A model generated the notes under the pieces. It was not told the origin of the DNA. It was given only the letters and a program-made list of their open reading frames with translations, and made no database searches. A stretch of 7,143 bases of DNA, taken from Thermoplasmata archaeon (GTDB taxonomy: Archaea; Thermoplasmatota; Thermoplasmata; Thermoplasmatales; Thermoplasmataceae). The DNA is taken from the NCBI GenBank assembly GCA_021797025.1, contig JAKAAK010000168.1:1-7143 (forward strand), in the 5' to 3' direction. Position numbers and translations under genes: made by a program. Numbering within the stretch: the stretch's first letter is position 1; every line of letters starts with the position of its first letter. This document shows, in pieces, positions 1-5,216 of this stretch.

Positions 1-136
1 AAAGTATTATTTCCTGGAGTAGATGCGATTCCAGAATTATTCTGGAAACCCTGTCTATGAGGTGTTCCCCGCATAGATCCATACTGTGCTTATCTCTGAG
101 TCTCTGGCTTTTCTTTGCGAAAATTATTGCTATCAT
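1..136 (-). CDS. MobA/CobY-like nucleotidyltransferase, N-terminal fragment (cut by window edge)
   Basis: The first 45 codons of a gene that continues beyond position 1. The peptide begins MIAIIFAKKSQRLRDK and goes on with a DLCGEHLIDRV segment. That is the opening of the nucleotidyltransferase fold used by MobA (molybdenum cofactor guanylyltransferase) and by CobY (adenosylcobinamide-phosphate guanylyltransferase): a hydrophobic strand, the nucleotide-binding loop with R..DK, then a 'GxxLIDRV' helix. The start codon sits in an ATGA overlap with the stop of the upstream moeA-type gene, and a GGAG Shine-Dalgarno match lies 7 bases upstream at 144-147, so translation is probably coupled. The operon favours MobA, which attaches GMP to the metal cofactor; the LCGxxLID wording is closer to CobY. 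One oddity is that the usual LAGG loop reads FAKK here. The family call is fairly sure; the substrate is inferred from context. Confidence 0.68.
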   Translation of the reverse strand, partial: MIAIIFAKKSQRLRDKHSMDLCGEHLIDRVSRIILESHLLQEIIL

Positions 137-1887
137 TTATTTGCTCCAGCAAGGGAGGCAAAGGCATTTTTCAGTTCTTCGTACCTCCTGCTGCCTTTAT
201 TTATAATTACATGGAATGTTATGTATCCTATCTGTTGAAACTCAAGAGAATAGAGTTCAGCATACTGTTTGTATGTTATTCCCGCATCACATCTTCCATT
301 TAATACGTAGTCACAGATAATTTCTGGATTGTCAAGGTAAGTTATGTCATCATATCCTGATATTCCCTCTGAATATTCATACAGCCCTGAGCCGTGGTAC
401 ATCACTGCCATGGTTTTATAATTGCCATGCCTGTATGCAACGCCATAGGGGATTTTGAAAGTTGCTGAATCATAATAATTGGTCATATCTGGCAGTTCCC
501 TGTAATTCCATAAATAAGCATCCGCATCCCCGGATTCCATGGATCTGACAATTTCATTCTTCCCTGCTTCAACAAATGTTGAAATATCCAGTAATTCTCC
601 GGATATATGCTCCATGACCGGCAGATACTGCCCGTAGAATAGGATCTCAGGAATTTTTGATGTAAACAGTTTTACGTTCAAATTTGAATGACGTGGTAGA
701 TATGATGACTCTGAACATACTATGGAAAATCCCGTTGCCCTGCTTATTCTTGATATTGAACCTGAATTGCCCGGAACCTGGTAAGCATAATATGATCCGC
801 CGCGGTTTACCAGTTTTAATAGAAGAAGATCCGTATTGCCCTGATGGAGTTCAATGTGATCCCCGGATATGGCATTTATTTCAGTATAAGAAAACACGTG
901 CCCTGCTATGGAGAATAGCGCCGGGATAACAAGGGAATAAAGTATCATCATTGATGAGACCGGAAATCCCGGGAGGCCAAAGATCAATTTATCCCCTGAT
1001 TTTGCAAATATCGCAGGTTTTCCGGGCTTAACCCGTATTCCATGGAAAATTATTCCGGGGTGCTTATCCCCCAGTATAAGGTAGACCATATCGTGATCTC
1101 CGGCCGATGTGCTTCCGATAGTAATGGTTACGTCGTTCTCCTCTATGGATTTATCTATGGCATTCTTTATTTTTGAATAGTCATCCATTATGATTCCATA
1201 ATTCTTCACTTCAAGGGCGGAATGCCTGTTGAGTTCAGAATATACGGATATGCTGTTTGACTCGTAAATTTTACCCTCTTCATATTCTTTCCCGGGATAA
1301 AGCAGTTCATTTCCTGTTGACACTATGCCTATCCGGATCTTCCTGATTACATTTACATATCCGATGCCGGTAGATGCCATTACGGCAATACTTCTGGGAT
1401 CTATAATGGTTCCTTTACCAAGAAGCCTTTCACCCTTTATTACATCAATGCCGGAATTGGAAAGTTCGTGAAAACGTTCTATTTTCCTGAAGAATACGAT
1501 ATTATTTCCAGTTGTTTCTGTATCCTCAAAGGGCACCATGGCATCCGCGCCTACTGGGATAACGCCTCCAGTTGGTACCTTTATGCACTTTCCACTCCCC
1601 GGGAATTTAACCGCGGGTTCTCCTATACTGGTTTCACCGGAGAGCTCCAGTACTACAGGTGATTCCCTCGATGCCCCAGCCAGGTCCGATGCAATCACAG
1701 CGTATCCATCAACCTGGGATCTGGAATATAGAGGAAGGTTTCTGGCACTGAATATATCCTCGGCGGATATTCTGCCGCTGGCATCACGTATATTTATTCT
1801 TTCAGTCTCCTGAATTTTTATGGAATTGCCCCTTATCTTTTCTTCAGCATCCCTGAATTTTATAAGATTATGAAAAATCATTCCCAT
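133..1887 (-). CDS. moeA: MoeA molybdopterin molybdotransferase fused to a C-terminal substrate-binding-like domain
   Basis: A 584-residue protein. Residues 1-410 are a complete MoeA, the enzyme that inserts molybdate (or tungstate) into adenylylated molybdopterin. The MoeA N domain carries SQVDGYAV (57-64, with the conserved Asp60) and PTGGVIPVGADAMVPFED (105-122). The cofactor-binding domain (about 184-330) has STGNEL (190-195), GSTSAGDHD (258-266), VKPGKP (286-291) and GLPGFPVSS (304-312). The beta-barrel C domain spans about 336-408. Residues 411-584 resemble the PBP-like domain (LysR/ModA type) found fused to MoeA in many archaea; GDADAYLWN (453-461) and NGRCDAGI (530-537) are the clearest landmarks. 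Changes from the usual motifs are GG to GS at 258-259 and GLPGNP to GLPGFP. The start at 1887 is preferred because AGGTGAT at 1893-1899 lies 5 bases upstream; it overlaps the preceding gene by 10 bases. A second ATG at 1879-1881 would give an ATGA overlap but sits 11 bases from that site. Confidence 0.93.
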   Translation of the reverse strand: MGMIFHNLIKFRDAEEKIRGNSIKIQETERINIRDASGRISAEDIFSARNLPLYSRSQVDGYAVIASDLAGASRESPVVLELSGETSIGEPAVKFPGSGKCIKVPTGGVIPVGADAMVPFEDTETTGNNIVFFRKIERFHELSNSGIDVIKGERLLGKGTIIDPRSIAVMASTGIGYVNVIRKIRIGIVSTGNELLYPGKEYEEGKIYESNSISVYSELNRHSALEVKNYGIIMDDYSKIKNAIDKSIEENDVTITIGSTSAGDHDMVYLILGDKHPGIIFHGIRVKPGKPAIFAKSGDKLIFGLPGFPVSSMMILYSLVIPALFSIAGHVFSYTEINAISGDHIELHQGNTDLLLLKLVNRGGSYYAYQVPGNSGSISRISRATGFSIVCSESSYLPRHSNLNVKLFTSKIPEILFYGQYLPVMEHISGELLDISTFVEAGKNEIVRSMESGDADAYLWNYRELPDMTNYYDSATFKIPYGVAYRHGNYKTMAVMYHGSGLYEYSEGISGYDDITYLDNPEIICDYVLNGRCDAGITYKQYAELYSLEFQQIGYITFHVIINKGSRRYEELKNAFASLAGANK

Positions 1888-3107
1888 TTTATATCACCTA
1901 TTACATTAATCATTATCCTGCTGCCTTCCTCTATGCCCTCCAGATTTTCGTCTATGGAAGTAAAGGAATTACCCTGCAGAAGGGAGGATATTCTTCCAGA
2001 GGCAGTAGTTTCCAGCGGCCGTGCATGCAGTTCACCCCCTTTTTCAAATGTATCCATAACCTGGAAGGTTGTAAATCCAGTCTTATTGTGTATTCTTTCA
2101 TCCAGGATAGCCGGCGCCTTTTCCGTTAGTTCTATCCCAAAAGCATTATATATATATCTGTTTACAAAAATAAGTGACGATAGAAGGGCAGCAACCGGCA
2201 GCCCGGATACCGATAGAACAGGCGTGCTATCCATATCAAAAAGTGCAATAGTTCTTCCTGGCTTTATGGCAACACCTGAAAACAGCATTTTACCAATCTC
2301 AGATATTGCATCTGTTGTCAGATCTTTTCTTCCAAGGCTGCTACCACCTGTCACTATGATTATATTGCATTTACTGCCCAGATTCAAGATTTTATTCCTG
2401 ATGGAATCTGTGCTGTCATCTACTATCCCACCGTCTATTATATTTATGAAAGAATTTTGATAAAATGATCTTAACAAGGCACCGGTTGAATTATTGATCT
2501 GCCCGGTTACAAGTTCCCTTCCAGTATTCACAATACCGATTGTGATATTTCTGTATACCATGATGGATTTAATGCCGGCTGCATTCATTGCTGAAATATT
2601 CTGTGGACGTACAATAGCTTTTTCCCAGAGTAGCGGGCTGCCAATGGTTATGTCCTCTCCAGTAGATGCTATATTTTCTCCTGGTAATACTGGTGAGTAC
2701 ACATAAACATAATCATCTGACTGTTCACAATTCTCGACCTTAATTACGGCATCGGCTCCTTCTGGCATGATTGATCCTGTGTAAATTTCCCTGCACTGCC
2801 CGCTTCTCAGTGGCAATCCGGCATTTCCACCAGCTATATTCACTCCGTCAAGTCTAAGTCTTGCAGCATTGTGATCCGATGCATTCACCGTATCCTGATG
2901 ATTTACGGCGTAACCATCCATTGCAGCCTTATTTTTATCGGGAATATTGACAGGGGAAAGTATACGGGATGCTGAAATTTTACCGCTAGCATGTTCAACT
3001 TCTACTATTTCACATCCTGGCAAATTCCAATGGACTGCATCAAATATTGAAATTGCCTCAATGTAAGATAGAAAGCTATCAAATCGCTCCATAATATGTT
3101 TTACCAT
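1878..3107 (-). CDS. moeA: MoeA family molybdopterin molybdotransferase (no C-terminal fusion)
   Basis: A 409-residue MoeA of ordinary length and the first gene of the cofactor operon. It should insert molybdate or tungstate into molybdopterin in the cytoplasm. MoeA N motifs are AAMDGYAV (61-68, Asp64) and TGSIMPEGADAVIKVE (110-125). The cofactor-binding domain has NTGREL (194-199, Glu198), TGGSSLGRKD (253-262) and GVAIKPGRT (278-286). The C domain covers about 330-405, including ETTASGRISSLL (366-377). One oddity is the loop that normally reads GLPGNPVA: here it is GLPVAALLS (302-310), so about three residues, including the second proline, are missing. The protein is clearly paralogous to the MoeA half of the next gene, with which it overlaps by 10 bases. 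Many archaea carry two MoeA proteins, and separate metal or target preferences have been suggested; which role this one has cannot be told here. The start at 3107 is taken as first in frame; an ATG at 3090-3092 would shorten the protein by five residues, and neither has a good Shine-Dalgarno site. Confidence 0.92.
   Translation of the reverse strand: MVKHIMERFDSFLSYIEAISIFDAVHWNLPGCEIVEVEHASGKISASRILSPVNIPDKNKAAMDGYAVNHQDTVNASDHNAARLRLDGVNIAGGNAGLPLRSGQCREIYTGSIMPEGADAVIKVENCEQSDDYVYVYSPVLPGENIASTGEDITIGSPLLWEKAIVRPQNISAMNAAGIKSIMVYRNITIGIVNTGRELVTGQINNSTGALLRSFYQNSFINIIDGGIVDDSTDSIRNKILNLGSKCNIIIVTGGSSLGRKDLTTDAISEIGKMLFSGVAIKPGRTIALFDMDSTPVLSVSGLPVAALLSSLIFVNRYIYNAFGIELTEKAPAILDERIHNKTGFTTFQVMDTFEKGGELHARPLETTASGRISSLLQGNSFTSIDENLEGIEEGSRIMINVIGDIKWE
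1893..1899 (-). promoter_or_regulatory. Ribosome binding site of the fused moeA gene
   Basis: On the minus strand this reads AGGTGAT, a seven-base match to the complement of the archaeal 16S rRNA 3' end. It lies inside the last codons of the upstream moeA gene, 5 bases before the ATG at 1885-1887 and 11 before the alternative ATG at 1879-1881. It therefore supports the longer start and suggests coupled translation of the two moeA genes. Confidence 0.65.
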
Positions 3108-3130
3108 AGCTCTACATACTGTTATTTATT

Positions 3131-3149
3131 CCTTATATTAAGGTTTATA
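3131..3149 (-). promoter_or_regulatory. Candidate TATA region for the moeA operon
   Basis: On the minus strand there are two overlapping TATA-like options: TATAAACC (3142-3149) and TTAATATAAGG (3131-3141). At the usual archaeal distance of about 26 bases, the second would start transcription at about 3109. That is essentially at the ATG at 3107 and would explain the missing Shine-Dalgarno site. The first would give a leader of about 12 bases. Assigned from base pattern and spacing only. Confidence 0.4.
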
Positions 3150-3218
3150 GTCACCATACTGATCCGAAATAATTGTGGCAACTGATAATTTATTCTAGTC
3201 ATAAATTTAATATCTCTC

Positions 3219-3233
3219 AATAAATAATAAATA
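3219..3233 (+). promoter_or_regulatory. Candidate TATA box for the TauE/DUF1634 pair
   Basis: An AT-only run, AATAAATAATAAATA, centred about 26-29 bases upstream of the ATG at 3255. No Shine-Dalgarno match precedes that ATG, so a leaderless transcript starting at or next to the A of ATG is likely. A second AT-rich element at 3201-3212 would start transcription about 25 bases earlier. Confidence 0.45.
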
Positions 3234-3254
3234 TGGATAAGTAATTAACATCAA

Positions 3255-4244
3255 ATGACATTAATTCTGATAATTGTCAAATTCCTTACTATCATCTTTG
3301 GTTCCATTATTGCCGGATTCATCGGTTCCCTCACTGGTCTCGGTGGAGGTACCGTACTTGTTCCAGTTCTTACACTGTTTTATGGCATACCTTTCATCTT
3401 CGCTGCGGGTGCAAGCTTGATATCGACAATTGCTACTTCTGCGGGTTCAGCAAGCGCTTATACAAAGAAAAAAATAGCAAATATAAAAATTGGAATAGGA
3501 CTGGAAATAGCAACCACAACGGGAGCCATAGTCGGTTCTCTGACCCTGGTATTTATCGATAAACAGGATTTAATCTGGATTGTTTATGTAATATTCGGCC
3601 TGGTTCTCCTGTTCTCCCTTATTCCAACAATCAAAAAAATAGGCAAGGAAGTTCCCCCGGAAATGAAACCCGATTGGAGCACTAAGTTATTCCAGTTAAC
3701 GGGGTCATATTACGATGAAAGATTAAGAAAAACAATAAAGTATCACGGTGTCAGATGGTGGCTCGGAGAAATAGTTATGTTCTTCGCAGGTTTTGTTTCA
3801 GGGCTTCTGGGCATCGGATCCGGTGCTTTAAAGGTTCTTGGGATGGACTGGGCTATGAACCTGCCAATGAAAGTTACAACCACATCCAGCAATTTCATGA
3901 TAGGTATTACAGCTGCAACCGGAAGTTCCATATACTGGTATGAAGGCTATATTAACCTCTTCATTGCAGCCGCTACAGCTATAGGTGTTCTGATAGGTGC
4001 ATTTTTCGGTGCTAAAGTTCTGGTGAAAATTTCCAATGAGAATATAAGATGGATATTCTTTGCAATTTTATCTTTCCTCGGGTTTGATATGGTATTCAAG
4101 GGACTGCACATGATAAATTTTATAATTACATTTTCGCTCATGATACAGTTCTTTATTTCAATAATAATATCTATAGTCCTGATTAGTATTCTATTTTATA
4201 ATTCAAAGAGAAAAGAATGGAGTGATAAAAATGAAAAATCATGA
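3255..4244 (+). CDS. TauE/SafE (DUF81) family membrane transporter
   Basis: A 329-residue polytopic membrane protein of the TauE/SafE family, whose studied members move sulfite, sulfoacetate or related small anions across the cytoplasmic membrane. The two family repeats are visible. The first has SLTGLGGGTVLVP (25-37), followed by hydrophobic segments near 33-62, 83-101 and 106-123. The second has SGLLGIGSGALKVLGM (182-197), followed by segments near 210-227, 233-257 and 264-283. A hydrophilic loop of about 45 residues (124-168), rich in Lys, Arg and Glu, joins the halves and is probably cytoplasmic. An extra, very hydrophobic segment (about 287-315) lies at the C-terminus before a charged tail. 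Start: the first ATG, lacking a Shine-Dalgarno site but correctly spaced from an upstream TATA-like box. Its end overlaps the DUF1634 gene, so the two are cotranscribed. The family is clear; the transported compound cannot be read from sequence. Confidence 0.87.
   Translation: MTLILIIVKFLTIIFGSIIAGFIGSLTGLGGGTVLVPVLTLFYGIPFIFAAGASLISTIATSAGSASAYTKKKIANIKIGIGLEIATTTGAIVGSLTLVFIDKQDLIWIVYVIFGLVLLFSLIPTIKKIGKEVPPEMKPDWSTKLFQLTGSYYDERLRKTIKYHGVRWWLGEIVMFFAGFVSGLLGIGSGALKVLGMDWAMNLPMKVTTTSSNFMIGITAATGSSIYWYEGYINLFIAAATAIGVLIGAFFGAKVLVKISNENIRWIFFAILSFLGFDMVFKGLHMINFIITFSLMIQFFISIIISIVLISILFYNSKRKEWSDKNEKS
4219..4226 (+). promoter_or_regulatory. Ribosome binding site of the DUF1634 gene
   Basis: GGAGTGAT lies within the last codons of the transporter gene. 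Its GGAG core ends 8 bases before the ATG at 4231. The GTG at 4222-4224, which could be taken as an upstream start, falls inside this site, so the ATG is the better start. Confidence 0.6.
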
Positions 4245-4632
4245 TGATGAGGTGATTATAAGTTATTTCCTGAAGGCAGGAGTGCTGATCAGTGTATCTT
4301 TCATTATAGTAGGCGTTATAATCCTGTTTGTGAAAAATGGAGGAGATGGATTTACCCTCTCACAGATGTCAAACTATAATTATGCCCTTGCACATGGAAT
4401 CGATTCAAAATCGGTATCATTGAATAAAATTTTATCCGGGCTTTCCGCCATAGATGGTCTTTACTTCATTACTGTTGGCCTGTGGGTGCTGATATTCACA
4501 CCTATTACAGTTGTTTTTATAGGCTGGGTTTCATTTCTTGATGATAAAAATTACCTTTATGTTGGAATGGCATCCATAGTTCTTTTTAACCTGTTCTTCG
4601 CAATGCTTGTGGTACCTAGATTTCTGATATGA
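4231..4632 (+). CDS. DUF1634 family membrane protein, partner of the TauE-type transporter
   Basis: A 133-residue protein with three predicted membrane helices, at about 11-34, 72-101 and 107-128. The segment GLWVLIFTPITVVF (83-96), then FLDDKNYLYV (102-111), matches the pattern of DUF1634, a family of small membrane proteins of unknown biochemical role often encoded next to TauE/DUF81 transporters. Here it overlaps the transporter gene by 14 bases, so the two products are probably made together and may form one complex. A soluble segment of about 35 residues (35-71) between helices 1 and 2 contains several Ser, Asn and Tyr residues. The start at ATG 4231 is chosen over GTG 4222 because the GTG lies within the GGAGTGAT ribosome site. 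Function beyond a likely accessory or regulatory role in transport is unknown. Confidence 0.8.
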   Translation: MKNHDDEVIISYFLKAGVLISVSFIIVGVIILFVKNGGDGFTLSQMSNYNYALAHGIDSKSVSLNKILSGLSAIDGLYFITVGLWVLIFTPITVVFIGWVSFLDDKNYLYVGMASIVLFNLFFAMLVVPRFLI

Positions 4633-4642
4633 AATTGGAAAA

Positions 4643-4652
4643 ATTATAATAT
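4643..4652 (+). promoter_or_regulatory. Candidate TATA box of the acetyltransferase gene
   Basis: ATTATAATAT lies in the 41-base gap after the DUF1634 stop, centred about 26 bases before the ATG at 4674. No Shine-Dalgarno match precedes that ATG. The gene therefore probably has its own leaderless transcript and is not the third gene of the transporter operon, though read-through is possible because no clear T-tract follows 4632. Confidence 0.45.
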
Positions 4653-4673
4653 TCTTTATCAATACATTCTCAT

Positions 4674-5132
4674 ATGGCCGCCGGAAACTCATTTTTTGGC
4701 TTTGTACGTGGATTCGAATTCAGGGACAGCGAAAGCATCATGGAAATAATCAAATGCTCGCTATCTGAATATTACACAAAATCCCTCATACTTGATCTGT
4801 ACAAAACATGGCCGGAGGCATTTATCGTTTATGACAATTATGATTCTGTTATAGGATTCATTATAGGAGCAAAATACTCTGGAACAGAGGGCAGGATACT
4901 TCTATTCGCAGTTAAGAAGCAGTTCAGGAGATCAGGCGTAGGGCAGAATCTACTGAGTAGAGAATTGAGAGTCATGAGCGGTGCCGGATTATCAACCGTA
5001 AGGCTGGAAGTTAGAACAGACAATGAAAGTGGCATTAAATTCTATAAAAATAATGGCTTTTCTATTATATCCACATTGAAAAATTATTACTCAGATCTCT
5101 CGGATGCTTACCTCATGTGGAAAATAATTTAA
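4674..5132 (+). CDS. GNAT family N-acetyltransferase, RimI/Ard1-like
   Basis: A 152-residue single-domain GNAT enzyme that would transfer the acetyl group of acetyl-CoA to an amine. The acetyl-CoA pyrophosphate loop is QFRRSGVGQNLL (83-94), matching the R/Q-x-x-G-x-G rule. The preceding strand, RILLFAVKK (74-82), and LEVRTDNESGIKFYKNNGF (111-129) give the central sheet and the usual YxxxGF helix. The ending, YYSDLSDAYLM (138-148), is characteristic of RimI/Ard1 proteins, which acetylate protein N-termini; archaeal members act on ribosomal and other proteins, including chromatin proteins such as Alba. The first 13 residues are an extension before the fold begins at about residue 14 (FEFRDSE). 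The start at 4674 agrees with a TATA-like element about 26 bases upstream. It faces the SAM synthetase gene tail to tail. The family is certain; the exact substrate is inferred. Confidence 0.85.
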   Translation: MAAGNSFFGFVRGFEFRDSESIMEIIKCSLSEYYTKSLILDLYKTWPEAFIVYDNYDSVIGFIIGAKYSGTEGRILLFAVKKQFRRSGVGQNLLSRELRVMSGAGLSTVRLEVRTDNESGIKFYKNNGFSIISTLKNYYSDLSDAYLMWKII

Positions 5133-5137
5133 TGTGT

Positions 5138-5155
5138 ATTTTTGTGTTTTAATTT
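5138..5155 (+). terminator. T-rich terminator candidate after the acetyltransferase gene
   Basis: Five bases after the TAA stop the plus strand becomes T-rich (TATTTTTGTGTTTTAATT), with a run of five Ts and a run of four. Archaeal RNA polymerase commonly stops at such tracts without a hairpin. Assigned by composition and position only. Confidence 0.45.
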
Positions 5156-5200
5156 AAATGATAAATGGTAGCTCATATGTTCATAATATATTGGGTTGAA

Positions 5201-5216
5201 TAAAAAATTATAAAAA
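5201..5216 (-). terminator. T-rich terminator candidate after the SAM synthetase gene
   Basis: Directly after the TAA stop the minus strand reads TTTTTATAATTTTTTA, with runs of five and six Ts. This is typical of archaeal intrinsic termination and would keep this transcript from running into the convergent acetyltransferase gene. Confidence 0.5.

Larger units (their letters stand above)
3108..3254. promoter_or_regulatory. Divergent intergenic region between the moeA operon and the TauE-type gene
   Basis: A 147-base AT-rich stretch with no credible gene. It separates two transcription units pointing away from each other and so must hold both promoters. CATACTG occurs twice in the same orientation, at 3115-3121 and 3155-3161, 40 bases apart. 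This could mark a regulator site but is short enough to arise by chance. Confidence 0.6.

Noticed and set aside
115..303. A 62-codon plus-strand open frame near the left edge
   Set aside because: It is antisense to the end of the fused moeA and the start of the nucleotidyltransferase gene, both of which have clear family motifs and coupled starts.
684..929. An 81-codon plus-strand open frame, with similar frames at 1468-1662 and 1538-1813
   Set aside because: All are antisense to the fused moeA gene, with no family resemblance; they are by-products of its codon composition.
1870..2460. A 196-codon plus-strand open frame
   Set aside because: It lies entirely opposite the well-supported moeA gene, has a low-complexity Ser/Pro/Ile-rich product with no recognisable motif, and has no ribosome site or promoter.
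4222..4230. GTG start for the DUF1634 gene, adding three residues
   Set aside because: The GTG is part of the GGAGTGAT ribosome site that serves the ATG at 4231.
5133..5216. Possible small RNA or riboswitch between the acetyltransferase and SAM synthetase genes
   Set aside because: The 84-base convergent gap is AT-rich with T-tracts on both strands and no stable paired structure I could see. It lies downstream of both genes, so a SAM riboswitch is not expected.
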